From Gp1-AA133 sp964641665 (GTDB taxonomy: Bacteria; Acidobacteriota; Terriglobia; Terriglobales; Acidobacteriaceae), in NCBI GenBank assembly GCA_964641665.1, contig CAZXKO010000068.1:1-64000 (forward strand): 64,000 nt of DNA, read 5' to 3'. Shown here one piece after another: positions 50,896 through 59,620 of the stretch (positions are counted from its first letter, which is position 1; every line of letters starts with the position of its first letter). The position numbers and the translations under genes are program-made. The notes under the pieces are model-generated. The model searched no databases and had not been told where the DNA came from. It saw only the letters and a list, made by a program, of their open reading frames with translations.

Positions 50896-51702
50896 ATGGC
50901 AAGTCTATTCCCCAATGCGCAGCTCTCCGCTCCGATACCCGGGAATGAGAACCTGCGCTTCCTAAATTTCCGCGGAGAAGCTCTCCCCCAAAGAGCTGAT
51001 GTTCTCCTTTACCTGCCGGCGGGGGCTGAGGCGCTGGAGCATTTGCCGTTGTTGCTTTTGCTGCACGGCGTGTATGGATGCCAATGGAATTGGTGGCTGA
51101 ACGGCGGCATCGACAAAACCGCAACGGAAATGCTCCGCGCGGGCAACATGACTCGTATGATGATCGCCATGCCGTCGGATGGTTTGTGGGGTGATGGGAC
51201 AGGATATGTGCCCCACGTGCACGGCAACTACGAGCAGTGGATCGTGGAGGATATACCGAAGTGCCTGGGAGAGTTGTTCCCGCAACTCTCGGCCGACAAA
51301 TTTTTTCTCGCGGGGCTCTCGATGGGAGGCTTCGGCGCGATGCGCCTCGGCATGAAATATGCCGCGTGTGTGCTAGGGATCTCAGCACACTCCGCGGTCA
51401 CACACGTTGAGCAGTTGTCCCGATTTATCCCCTACCCGCCCGCGACATTTCAATTTGCTGGAGAGCCAGACACCAGTCTTCTACATTGGGCCGAGGCAAA
51501 TCGCAGCCATCTGCCGCCACTTCGTTTTGACTGCGGAACGGAAGATCCGCTGATTGAAGACAACCGGCAACTGCACCGGGAACTCACACTACGCGGGATT
51601 CCTCATCAGTACGAAGAGTTCCCCGGAAATCACGACTGGCCGTATTGGACGGAACACGTGCGCAGCACGCTCGCCTTCTGCAAGGGGATTCTGGAAAGGT
51701 AA
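50896..51702 (+). CDS. Esterase of the alpha/beta-hydrolase fold (esterase D / CE1-like)
   Basis: A 268-residue hydrolase without a clear signal peptide. Fold landmarks: LPLLLLLHGVYGCQWNWWLNGGID (oxyanion region), nucleophile elbow GLSMGGFG (Ser142), acid in DCGTEDPLIEDN, base in FPGNHDWPYW (His). The proteins of this group remove acyl groups, for example acetyl or feruloyl, from sugars or hydrolyse S-formylglutathione. Following the GH31 gene by 72 nt on the same strand, it probably deacylates the imported sugar or oligosaccharide (inference). Its stop codon is one base from the stop of the convergent DUF4185-like gene. Confidence 0.85.
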   Translation: MASLFPNAQLSAPIPGNENLRFLNFRGEALPQRADVLLYLPAGAEALEHLPLLLLLHGVYGCQWNWWLNGGIDKTATEMLRAGNMTRMMIAMPSDGLWGDGTGYVPHVHGNYEQWIVEDIPKCLGELFPQLSADKFFLAGLSMGGFGAMRLGMKYAACVLGISAHSAVTHVEQLSRFIPYPPATFQFAGEPDTSLLHWAEANRSHLPPLRFDCGTEDPLIEDNRQLHRELTLRGIPHQYEEFPGNHDWPYWTEHVRSTLAFCKGILER

Positions 51703-51703
51703 T

Positions 51704-52813
51704 TTATTTCTTCGCCGCCTCCGGCATCGGCATGCGCACTACCTGTGGGAAGTAGACGTTGGTCTCCGCCTCGAGTTTCTTTGGCTTCATCGAATTGCAG
51801 ACATAGGTGAACAGCAGATCACCGGACCTCTCGAACTCGGGATGCTCTTTTCCCGCGTAGCAGAAGGTGTCTGCGTCGTAATTCGGATCGCTCTTCTGCA
51901 GGATCGGGATCTGGTAGATGACGTCGCCGTCCGTCCACGGACCAGTCATACTCGGCGCTGTCCGCAGGAGCACCTTGTCAGAAAAAATCTGAGGATCCAC
52001 CAACACCGCCAGCCACTTCTTCAGTTCCGGGTGGTAGCATACCGACATCTCGGAGGCGCCCTTATTCATGACGACTTTCGCCTTGTCCGGCTCAAGGCCA
52101 TCGTGCCACTTGTCGTCGCTGCCCAGGTACTGCAGGTTCTTCTTCGGATCGCCAAGCCCCTTGAGCGGAATGCGCGTGAGAATCTGTGGTCGATTCCCGC
52201 GCTCATACAAAGTGAAAATGTAGAGGTAGTCACCCTCAATCAGCGCGGAAGCCGATGGATTCGCGTGTACAGCCTCCTCTACAAGCGGATAGTAAGAAAC
52301 CTCCCACTTCTGTGGATCCTCCTTGAGCCCGGTTACATGACCGAGATCGGTTCCACAAGTCTCAAAACCGAGCGCGAAGGCATCGGAATTCGGCTTGTTG
52401 CGCACGCAGATGAGCGTGATCCACAGGTCATGGTTGTACTCCGCGCCGTCGAGCGCCCAATAATACGTGCCGTCGTTTCGCTGCGGTTTAAAGAAGCTGT
52501 CGAATTCGACTTTCGTCGCGCGTTTGATCGCGTATTCGATCCTCCACTTTCCATTCACGCAGCTCGAAATCCCGAACGTGTTGTGCACCATTCGCGGATC
52601 GTTGCCGTCGACCTGCCGCTTATCTCCGTAGAGTGTGTCTCCGAAGATCCACACTACGCGGCCATCAGGCAACGGGATGGAATACGCTGCATCGGCACCC
52701 TGCCAAGGCGCCTGCGGCGGAAACGATGGGGTGCAGTCAAAGTGCTTGGGCTCAGCGGCCGCGAGCGCAGTAAAGAACACGAGCATGAGAACAACTTTGG
52801 ACGCTATGCGCAC
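51704..52813 (-). CDS. Exported DUF4185-like beta-propeller protein, possible glycosidase-like fold
   Basis: A 369-residue secreted protein starting at GTG 52813, with AAGGAT about 6 nt upstream and a signal peptide 1-20 (VVLMLVFFTALAAA-EP). The opening WQGADAAYSIPLPDGRVVWIFGDTLYGD is the DUF4185 signature, a family with the five-bladed propeller look of GH43-like enzymes. Further strands: GTYYWALDGAEYNHDLWITLICVR, NPSASALIEGDYLYIFTLYE, ASEMSVCYHPELKKWLAVLVDP, MTGPWTDGDVIYQIP. Aspartates and glutamates in FGDTLYGD and GASEMSV would be candidates for a catalytic set. Function is not established. Confidence 0.75.
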   Translation of the reverse strand: MRIASKVVLMLVFFTALAAAEPKHFDCTPSFPPQAPWQGADAAYSIPLPDGRVVWIFGDTLYGDKRQVDGNDPRMVHNTFGISSCVNGKWRIEYAIKRATKVEFDSFFKPQRNDGTYYWALDGAEYNHDLWITLICVRNKPNSDAFALGFETCGTDLGHVTGLKEDPQKWEVSYYPLVEEAVHANPSASALIEGDYLYIFTLYERGNRPQILTRIPLKGLGDPKKNLQYLGSDDKWHDGLEPDKAKVVMNKGASEMSVCYHPELKKWLAVLVDPQIFSDKVLLRTAPSMTGPWTDGDVIYQIPILQKSDPNYDADTFCYAGKEHPEFERSGDLLFTYVCNSMKPKKLEAETNVYFPQVVRMPMPEAAKK

Positions 52814-52859
52814 GATAGATCCTTCGCAATAGGTTATGAAGTCGATGAGCTAATATCCC

Positions 52860-52990
52860 CTCTAACACGGTCCGCAATTTTTCCCACCCGTTCAATTTCG
52901 ATCTCCACCAGATCCGCCTTCCTGAAGAAAACGCGGCGGCTTGCGTGAGAACCCGACACCCGGCGGCGCTGGCCGCGGCGGTCGCGACGT
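52860..52990 (-). pseudogene. Remnant of a fumarylacetoacetate-hydrolase-family gene (3' end, frameshifted)
   Basis: Reading the minus strand through two frames gives GDVATAAASAAG-type sequence, then GVGFSRKPPRFLQEG, then (after a shift) ADLVEIEIERVGKIADRV. This is the conserved C-terminus of FAH-type hydrolases (usually GDVIATGTPAGVG-x2-RKPPxFLKPGD, then VVEVEIEGLG). The rest of the gene is gone and the frames do not connect. It sits between a DUF4185-like gene and a lactonase/dehydratase set, where an FAH-type hydrolase of a sugar-acid pathway would be expected. Confidence 0.7.
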
Positions 52991-53105
52991 CTCCCACCCG
53001 TCCGCTCGGGCTCGATCCTTTGCCCTGTATTGCACAAACGCACGAATTTAATCTCCCCGGCCCCTGGCTGCTTGATTTCGGGCAGAAGAAAACTATATAT
53101 GTCTT

Positions 53106-53135
53106 TTTACCCAATAAACAAGTACAGGATATATA
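53106..53135 (+). promoter_or_regulatory. Possible promoter of the lactonase/dehydratase unit
   Basis: TTTACC (53106-53111), an 18-nt spacer and TATATA (53130-53135) in a conspicuously AT-rich island. Transcription would start only about 15 nt before the ATG at 53156, leaving a very short leader. Speculative. Confidence 0.3.
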
Positions 53136-53155
53136 CTTTTCGCGCGATCTCGATC

Positions 53156-53998
53156 ATGAGACCTATCCTCTCTCTCGATCGTTTTGAGGTCTTCGCCGAG
53201 GGGCTCGATCATCCCGAGGGACTTGCATTCGATGGAGACGGCAACCTCTGGGCAGGCGGGGAACTCGGCCAGGTCTACCGCATCAACTCGAAGCGACGAG
53301 TCAAAATCGTCACCACTCTTGGCGGCTTCAATCTTGGACTTACGTTTTCACCCCGGCAAGAACTGTACGTCTGTAACTTCAAACTCGGCGCCCTGATCCA
53401 CCTTGACCGCTCCGGCAAGGTGCTGCGCTCGTGGGAAAGAGTCGGGCGATATCGACTGCGAACGCCAAACTTTGCCGTCTTTGACCGCGAAGGCAATCTT
53501 TATTTCAGCGACTCTGGTGAGTGGCAGGCTAACGATGGGTTGCTCTTCGTGTTGCGGCCGAACGGCAAGATCGAACAACTGCTCACCGGCTTGGCATTTC
53601 CCAACGGCCTGTCCCTGAGTTCCGATGAGAAGACGCTCTTCGTCGTTCAGAGCACGAAGGACGATGTTCTGGCCGTCCCCTTCCGATCGCCAGGTAAGAT
53701 CGGAAAGCCTCGCGTCTATGCAAGCGGACTGCACAGTGTGCCTGACGGCGCTGCGCTCGATGCCGCCGGAAATCTCTACGTCACCTGTTACGCCTCACAT
53801 AACATCTATCGCGTGGCGCCAAATGCAAAGGTCGCCCTCTTGGCCGTGGACCCCAAGGGAACGATGATCGCCAGTCCCACGAACATCGCTTTTGGCGGTC
53901 CTAACTTCGATGAAATGTACTTTGCTAACCTGAGCCGATGGCATATCTGTCGTACCAAGGCAGGCGCCAAGGGACAACTACTCGCGAACCAGCGCTAG
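53156..53998 (+). CDS. SMP-30/gluconolactonase-family lactonase
   Basis: A six-bladed propeller protein of 280 residues, expected to open a sugar-acid lactone with a divalent metal. Start ATG 53156 is chosen because the homology (FEVFAEGLDHPEGLAFDGDGNLWAGG) begins right after; upstream in-frame sequence lies in the promoter region and has no family resemblance. Metal-ligand candidates: Glu in DHPEGLAF, Asn in AFPNGLSLS, Asp in VPDGAALD. Repeated strands GNLWAGGELGQVYRI, GNLYFSDSGEW, GNLYVTCYASHNIYRV. No signal peptide, so cytoplasmic. Only 15 nt before the enolase-superfamily dehydratase, with which it would act in sequence: lactonase then dehydratase. Confidence 0.85.
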   Translation: MRPILSLDRFEVFAEGLDHPEGLAFDGDGNLWAGGELGQVYRINSKRRVKIVTTLGGFNLGLTFSPRQELYVCNFKLGALIHLDRSGKVLRSWERVGRYRLRTPNFAVFDREGNLYFSDSGEWQANDGLLFVLRPNGKIEQLLTGLAFPNGLSLSSDEKTLFVVQSTKDDVLAVPFRSPGKIGKPRVYASGLHSVPDGAALDAAGNLYVTCYASHNIYRVAPNAKVALLAVDPKGTMIASPTNIAFGGPNFDEMYFANLSRWHICRTKAGAKGQLLANQR

Positions 53999-54013
53999 CT
54001 GGCCGGAGTCTTC

Positions 54014-55207
54014 ATGAAAATCACCGATATTCGCTGGACCCGTGCGTTTATCCCGATCGAAGCCCCGTTGCGTTATTCGATCGGGTCTCATCCCGGCTTC
54101 TCCCGCTACATCATCGAGGTCGACACCGATGAAGGAATCACGGGCTTGGGAGAGTGCTACACCGGCGCCAGCCGAGCCGGCCAATTGGCCGATCTGAAGC
54201 CGCAACTCATCGGCGAAGATCCCATGAACCTTGAGCGGATCCGCTGGAAGGTTGCGGCCCCCAGTTCGGTCAAACTCTTCGGATTTGCGCTCGGATTCGC
54301 GGGAATCGAGTTTGCTCTTCTCGACATTCAGGGAAAAGCCCTGAACCGCCCCGTGTGCGACCTGCTCGGCGGCCGCATTCGCGACGAAGTGTCGTTTGCC
54401 GCCTATCTGTTCTATCGGTATCCCAACGATAAGGGGACGGGCGAAATTTCGAACGCCGACCAAATGGTTGCGTTTGCCAAGAGTCTCGTGTCGCAGTACG
54501 GCTTCAAAACTCTGAAATACAAGAACGGCGTGCTGCCTCCAGACGAGGAGATTGCCACGTTCATCGCCCTGCGTAAGGCATTCCCCGCGCTCCGCATCCG
54601 GCTGGACCCGAACGCGGTCTGGACCGTAACCACGGCATTGGACGTGGCCCGACGGCTGCACGACTACAACATGGAGTACCTGGAAGACCCCGTCTGGGGG
54701 ATGCGGGCCATGCAGCGCGTCAATGCGAAAGTTCCATGGGTTACGCTGGCTTCAAACATGTCGGTATTCGCCTTCGAAGATCTTGCGCCCGCGATCATGT
54801 CCGACTTGCTGGATGTCGTACTCCTCGATCCCCATTGGTACGGCGGCATCCACCGCGCCAAGCTGGCGGGGCAAATCTGCGAAGCGCTCGGCGTGGATGC
54901 TGGCATGCACAGCGGCGCGGAATTCGGGATATCACAAGCAGCCATGTTGCACTTGGCAGCTTGTCTTCCCAATCTGACGCTGGCCGCGGATTCGCATTAC
55001 CACCACCTGACCGATGACATCCTGGAGGGCGGCAAGATGCAATTCAAGGACGGGGCGATGACGGTCCCGACTGGTCCCGGGCTGGGAGTTACTCTCGATC
55101 GCGACAAGCTCGCCCGCTACCACGAACTGTCAAAGCAACACGAAATGGGCGCGTGGACGGATGATCCACGGCGCTCAGGAACGATCATCACGCAACCTAA
55201 ATGGTGA
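54014..55207 (+). CDS. Enolase-superfamily sugar-acid dehydratase (glucarate-dehydratase-like)
   Basis: A 397-residue cytoplasmic dehydratase that should convert an aldonate or aldarate to its 2-keto-3-deoxy form. Capping-domain start MKITDIRWTRAFIPIEAPL; general-base lysines in TLKYKNGVLPPDEE (Lys168/Lys170), metal ligands Asp198 (RLDPN), Glu224 (YLEDP) and Asn248 (ASNMS), then DPHWYGGI and MHSGAEFGIS toward the end of the barrel. The KNGVLPPDEE and ASNM motifs are those of the glucarate-dehydratase subgroup rather than mandelate racemase proper, but actual substrate may be another sugar acid. GGAG precedes the ATG. Its TGA overlaps the start of the next gene (ATGGTGA), so the two are translationally coupled. 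Confidence 0.87.
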   Translation: MKITDIRWTRAFIPIEAPLRYSIGSHPGFSRYIIEVDTDEGITGLGECYTGASRAGQLADLKPQLIGEDPMNLERIRWKVAAPSSVKLFGFALGFAGIEFALLDIQGKALNRPVCDLLGGRIRDEVSFAAYLFYRYPNDKGTGEISNADQMVAFAKSLVSQYGFKTLKYKNGVLPPDEEIATFIALRKAFPALRIRLDPNAVWTVTTALDVARRLHDYNMEYLEDPVWGMRAMQRVNAKVPWVTLASNMSVFAFEDLAPAIMSDLLDVVLLDPHWYGGIHRAKLAGQICEALGVDAGMHSGAEFGISQAAMLHLAACLPNLTLAADSHYHHLTDDILEGGKMQFKDGAMTVPTGPGLGVTLDRDKLARYHELSKQHEMGAWTDDPRRSGTIITQPKW

Positions 55208-58200
55208 CCCTCGTGATCCGGAAAGGATGTTTGGTCGCAGCGTTCATGATTGCGCTTTCACCGCTAGTCGCAAGGGCAGCGGAGCGCAGCATCTGGAAGA
55301 TCGGAACTTTCAATCACTCATCCGGCGAGTTTCGTGCTCAGGACATCACCTACGCTGACCCGAAGAGTGATCCCACCTTCGTGGTGGGCAAAAGCAAGGA
55401 TCAGGATTGGTATCGATTCCAGCCCGGCCCTGCGAATGGCATGACGGGCGGCCGATACCATCCTTTTACGGTGAAGTTTTCCCTGCCAGAGTCTCCGCAA
55501 GGAGTGTATTACCTCAGGATTGCCGTGCTGTATGAGACCCCGCGTTTGTCTTCCCTGAAGCTCGATGTAAACGGCAAAACGGGACTCTTCTACTTCCATC
55601 CGAAGTTGGATTTCCATGCCGGGGATTGGGAAGGAACGTTCGTTCCGCAAACCTCAACCGACGACAAGACCATCGCTATCCCGGCGGAATGGCTCCATCG
55701 CGGCGACAACCGCTTCGTGCTGACGGCCGTTGACGACCCGGCGAGCGCACAGAATTCGTTAGGGGCCATCGCTCCCGGCCACTCAGGATTAGTTTATGAC
55801 GCCCTCGAACTGACGCAGGATGCGGCCGCCCACTATGACGAACACGCGTTCACGACGCGGGTGGAACCCACGATCTTCTATCGTGCCCTGCCCAGCGGCA
55901 CGGCCGAGATCGTCGATGTCTTCATCCGAGCCGGCAATGTCGAGAAGATTGGGAGTGTCGAACTGAAGATTGGTTCGATCTCTCTGAAGAAAAAGTTTTC
56001 GACGGAGAGTAGCTTCGGAGAAGTCCGACTCAGCTTTGAGGTTCCGGAGTGGGAGGGCGCAGCACCGGCCTCGGTGAGCATGGGCAAGTTGCGGACAACC
56101 TCCACAGTAACAGCGGCGAAGAAATGGACGGTGGCGATCATTCCCCATGAGCACCTCGACGTCGGGTTCACAGACTACGCTGCAAAAGTAGCCGAGTTGC
56201 ACTCGCAATCCGTGGACGCAGCGATGGATCTGATCCGCGAGACTCCTGATTTCCGCTGGACGCTGGACGGAAGCTGGGTGGCGAGCGAGTATCTGAAGGG
56301 GCGCACCCTCGAGGCGCGTGAGCGATTCCTGAAGCACGTGCGCGAGGGAAGCATCATGATCCCCCCGGAGTTTGCCAATCAGCACACCGGGAACGCTTCC
56401 TGGGAAGCTCTTGCCCGGTCTTTTTACAATCAGAAGAAGTTGAACGACGAGTTCAAGCTCCCGACCACCGATGCGGCACAGATCGTCGATGTGCCGTCCT
56501 ACACCTGGGGGTATGCTTCCATCCTGCACGATGCAGGAATCAAGTACTTGATCGCAGCCAGCAACAGTTGGCGCGCTCCGGTGATGCTCCTCGGCCGCTG
56601 GAACCAGAAGTCGCCATTTTACTGGGAAGGCCCCGACGGAAGCCGCGTCCTCATGTGGTACTCGCGGGCCTACCTGCAATTGCAGACGCTATTCGGAAGC
56701 CCGTGGCGAATGGAAGCCATTCGCGATGCACTCCCTGTCTTTCTTCAGGCTTACACAAGGCCCGACTACACCGCCAACACGGTAATCGTTTTCGGAACGC
56801 AGTTGGAGAATACGCCCCTCGCTCGTGAACAAAGTGGAATCGTTGCGGCCGCGCAGCGCGAATATGCCTGGCCCAAACTCGAGTTCGCGACCGTGCAATC
56901 GGCGATGGCACGGATCGAGCAGGAGTGGAAGGGCAAGATCCCATTTTACCGCGGTGACTTTGGGCCGTACTGGGAAGACGGGTACGGTTCTGACGCCGCG
57001 CATACCGCGGTACACCGTCAAAATCAGCACCGTATCACTACCGCTGAGGTGATGGGCTCGGCGGCGTCTTCCCTCGACCCACAAGTGACTCCAGACAAGA
57101 GCAAGCTTCAAGACGCGTGGTGGAATGAGTTGATCTACGACGAACACACGTGGACGTATGTTGGCGCGACCACTCAGCCCGAACACCACCAGAGCATCGA
57201 CCAGATCGCTTTGAAGGGGTCTCGAGTAAGGCGGGCACAGAATGACATTGATGAATCTCTCCAGCGTAGCTGGGCGCAGCTTGAGGCGTTGGTAAGGCCA
57301 AGGGAAGCTTCTGTCGCCGTATGGAACTCCCTCAACTGGCCACGCTCTGGGATTGTGGAAACGGACCTGCCGGAAGGGTCCACTCTGTTCGATCCGTCTA
57401 CCGGGAAAGAGATTGCCATGGAGGTGCTGCGGAAGGGGAAAGGCATCTCGTTGCCGGGATTCGGGCCGGGCAATGTACGGATTCGTTTCCTCGCCGATGA
57501 CGTACCTGCGGTCGGCTACAAGCTTTTCACGGTCAAACCAGCGAGTGCTCGATCGGATGAGGTTGCTGAGGTCAGAGACAACGTCCTCGAGAACCGGTTC
57601 TATCGGGTGACCATAGACCCCGTCGCCGGTGCCATCGGCGGCATCTTCGACAAAGAACTCGGTCGTGAATTGCTCGATCCTAAGAGTCCTTATAAGTTCG
57701 GAGCTTACCTTTATGTCTCTGGCGGCGACGAATATCCCAACAACTCTTTGTATCGGTTTGGGGCCGGGTTGAACCCCCCAAATTTGACGGTTCACCCAGC
57801 AGAGTCCGGCAGGCTGGTATCCGCGAAGGAAACAGCTTTGGGCACGGTCGCCTTGCTGCGCACCCGGGCGGTGAATACTCCCACGGTGGAGATGGAGATT
57901 CTGCTACCCAATAACGAAAAGCAAATCTTGCTCACCTATCACCTGACGAAGGAGCGAGTGCTGACACGGGAATCTGCATACATCGGGTTTCCCTTCTCGA
58001 TAAGCGATCCACAGTTCTCTTACGGGTCGCAGACCGCCTGGGTCAACCCCGCGAAAGACGAACTTCCGGGGGGCAGTCGAGAATGGTACCTGCCGACCAC
58101 ATGGTCCGCCGTTTCTAACCGCGATGTGACAGCTGCGGTAGTAGCAATCGATGCTCCGCTAATGAATTTTGGCGACATCGTGCGCGCCACTTGGCCTGCT

Positions 58201-58722
58201 GACTTCAGCCCGAAGAGCAGCACAATTTTTTCGTGGCTCATGAACAACTACTGGGGAACAAATTTCCCTGCGTGGCAAGGGGGCGACTTCACCTTTCGTT
58301 ACGCGATCACCAGTGGTGCCCGGTTCGAGCCCGCATCTCTGAACCGTTTCGGCTGGAATGCCCTCACTCCCCTGGAGAGAGACGATGTGGCGGGTTCAAC
58401 GGATTCAGGCGTTCTTCCAAACAATCAAGCTAGCCTGCTGAGCATCAGCAATCCGAACATCAATGTGCTCACGTGGAAGACCGCAGAGGACGGAGATGGC
58501 ACAATACTTCGTCTACAGGAGGCTGCGGGTGAGGCTTCCCAATTCACGATCTCAAGCAAATACCTCAAGCTGGAGGAGGCTTGGTCGTGCAATCTCCTGG
58601 AAGTGAATCAAGCGCCAATCCCGTCTTCTCCAAATGGAGTGGGCGTCTCGATTGGGCCTTTTCAGGTCGTCACCATCCGGATTCATACCAGCCCGCGTTT
58701 TGCGAAGGAGGTCCGGCCATGA
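55201..58722 (+). CDS. Large GH38-like protein with N-terminal PL4-type carbohydrate-binding domain
   Basis: A 1173-residue exported protein. Signal peptide 1-26 (GCLVAAFMIALSPLVARA-AE). Residues about 30-205 (IWKIGTFNHSSGEF, DWYRFQPGP, HPFTVKFSLPESPQGVYYLRIAVLYE, LDFHAGDWEGTFV, GLVYDALELTQD) match the C-terminal carbohydrate-binding domain of PL4 rhamnogalacturonan lyases. The GH38-type domain begins near 310 with PHEHLDVGFTDY (His316, His318, Asp320, the zinc site). The stretch where GH38 enzymes have the nucleophile Asp in a DxFG motif reads VDVPSYTWGYAS (430-440): Asp430 is near but the register differs, so the active site may be remodelled. GH38 C-terminal sandwich domains follow (EVLRKGKGISLPGFGPGNVRI). 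Coupled to the dehydratase upstream and, by ATGA overlap, to the SDR downstream. An alpha-mannosidase role is probable but not certain. Confidence 0.8.
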   Translation: MVTLVIRKGCLVAAFMIALSPLVARAAERSIWKIGTFNHSSGEFRAQDITYADPKSDPTFVVGKSKDQDWYRFQPGPANGMTGGRYHPFTVKFSLPESPQGVYYLRIAVLYETPRLSSLKLDVNGKTGLFYFHPKLDFHAGDWEGTFVPQTSTDDKTIAIPAEWLHRGDNRFVLTAVDDPASAQNSLGAIAPGHSGLVYDALELTQDAAAHYDEHAFTTRVEPTIFYRALPSGTAEIVDVFIRAGNVEKIGSVELKIGSISLKKKFSTESSFGEVRLSFEVPEWEGAAPASVSMGKLRTTSTVTAAKKWTVAIIPHEHLDVGFTDYAAKVAELHSQSVDAAMDLIRETPDFRWTLDGSWVASEYLKGRTLEARERFLKHVREGSIMIPPEFANQHTGNASWEALARSFYNQKKLNDEFKLPTTDAAQIVDVPSYTWGYASILHDAGIKYLIAASNSWRAPVMLLGRWNQKSPFYWEGPDGSRVLMWYSRAYLQLQTLFGSPWRMEAIRDALPVFLQAYTRPDYTANTVIVFGTQLENTPLAREQSGIVAAAQREYAWPKLEFATVQSAMARIEQEWKGKIPFYRGDFGPYWEDGYGSDAAHTAVHRQNQHRITTAEVMGSAASSLDPQVTPDKSKLQDAWWNELIYDEHTWTYVGATTQPEHHQSIDQIALKGSRVRRAQNDIDESLQRSWAQLEALVRPREASVAVWNSLNWPRSGIVETDLPEGSTLFDPSTGKEIAMEVLRKGKGISLPGFGPGNVRIRFLADDVPAVGYKLFTVKPASARSDEVAEVRDNVLENRFYRVTIDPVAGAIGGIFDKELGRELLDPKSPYKFGAYLYVSGGDEYPNNSLYRFGAGLNPPNLTVHPAESGRLVSAKETALGTVALLRTRAVNTPTVEMEILLPNNEKQILLTYHLTKERVLTRESAYIGFPFSISDPQFSYGSQTAWVNPAKDELPGGSREWYLPTTWSAVSNRDVTAAVVAIDAPLMNFGDIVRATWPADFSPKSSTIFSWLMNNYWGTNFPAWQGGDFTFRYAITSGARFEPASLNRFGWNALTPLERDDVAGSTDSGVLPNNQASLLSISNPNINVLTWKTAEDGDGTILRLQEAAGEASQFTISSKYLKLEEAWSCNLLEVNQAPIPSSPNGVGVSIGPFQVVTIRIHTSPRFAKEVRP

Positions 58723-59534
58723 ACATTGATCTTTCCGGCAAGGTCGCGATCGTGACCGGAGGAGCCATGGGGATCGGAGGAGCCACTTCGGGAAAGCTCG
58801 CGCTGGCTGGAGCGGCGGTGGCCATCCTGGATCCCAACCAAGAGGCTGGCAGCAAGACTACCGACGAGATTCGGCGCCTGGGTTGCTCGTGCAACTACTA
58901 TCGCTGCGATGTGAGCCAAAGCCATGAGGTCGAGCACGCCATCGGCGCGGTAATTGCACAAAGCGGCAGAGTTGACATCCTGGTTAGCAACGCCGGAATT
59001 CAGCACTACGGAGATGTCATCACGACCTCTGAGCACGATTGGGAACGCACCCTTGCGGTCAATCTCAAGGGCTGTTTCTTGGTGGCCAAGTTTTGCGTTC
59101 CCCATATGCTCAAGCATGGTGGCGCCATCGTGGTGCTCGGCTCAGTACAGAGCTTTACGGCGATCAAGAATTCGGTTGCGTATGTCACGTCGAAGCATGC
59201 CCTGTTAGGGCTAACCCGGGCCATGGCGCTCGATTACGCGTCGAACGGCATCCGGGTGAACTGTGTATGCCCGGGAACGATTGACACTCCCATGTTGCAC
59301 TGGGCCGCGAGCTTGGCATCCGACCCGAAGGAAGTGATTCGTACCTGCGAACGTATGCATGCCCTCGGGCGCATTGGTAAGCCGGAAGAAGTAGCCGATG
59401 CCGTTCTTTATCTTGTCTCTCCCATGTCGTCATTCATAACGGGCGCGGCGTTGGTCGTGGATGGGGGAATGCTGGTCCCGGCTGGCGGAATGGGATTCCA
59501 GGAGGGCGGGACGGGAGCGGCTACGCACAAATGA
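58719..59534 (+). CDS. Short-chain dehydrogenase/reductase, classical
   Basis: A 271-residue NAD(P)-dependent oxidoreductase, probably acting on a sugar or sugar acid. ATG 58719 overlaps the previous stop (ATGA) and follows AAGGAGG, so the start is firm. Cofactor motif TGGAMGIG (13-20), NAG (91-93), catalytic Asn115, Ser142, Tyr155 and Lys159 (YVTSK), and PGTIDTPM. The acidic residue after beta-2 (LDPNQ) indicates NAD preference. It could be an aldose dehydrogenase supplying the lactone to the SMP-30 enzyme, or a 2-keto-3-deoxy acid dehydrogenase. Its own stop overlaps an ATG that opens a second, broken SDR. Confidence 0.9.
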   Translation: MNIDLSGKVAIVTGGAMGIGGATSGKLALAGAAVAILDPNQEAGSKTTDEIRRLGCSCNYYRCDVSQSHEVEHAIGAVIAQSGRVDILVSNAGIQHYGDVITTSEHDWERTLAVNLKGCFLVAKFCVPHMLKHGGAIVVLGSVQSFTAIKNSVAYVTSKHALLGLTRAMALDYASNGIRVNCVCPGTIDTPMLHWAASLASDPKEVIRTCERMHALGRIGKPEEVADAVLYLVSPMSSFITGAALVVDGGMLVPAGGMGFQEGGTGAATHK

Positions 59535-59620
59535 ACCTCCGGGGAAAGACCGCCAACATCACGGATGCTTCCGGCGGAATCGATCGATGGGGGGCTGGGC
59601 ATCTTAATGGCAGTCTGTGA
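59531..59620 (+). pseudogene. N-terminal stump of a second SDR gene
   Basis: ATG at 59531 overlaps the SDR stop (ATGA) and opens MNLRGKTANITDASGGIDRW, which is the start of a classical SDR (usually LxGKTAxITGASGGIGRA) with two glycines of the cofactor loop changed to Asp. The frame stops after 29 codons, running into the start of the epimerase-like gene at 59607. It looks like a deletion that removed the rest of the gene. Confidence 0.6.

Noticed and set aside
51554..52948. 464-codon plus-strand frame opposite the DUF4185-like gene
   Set aside because: It runs across the esterase end and the DUF4185-like gene in antisense; the minus-strand gene has a signal peptide and a family signature.
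56689..57795. 368-codon minus-strand frame inside the GH38-like gene
   Set aside because: Antisense shadow.
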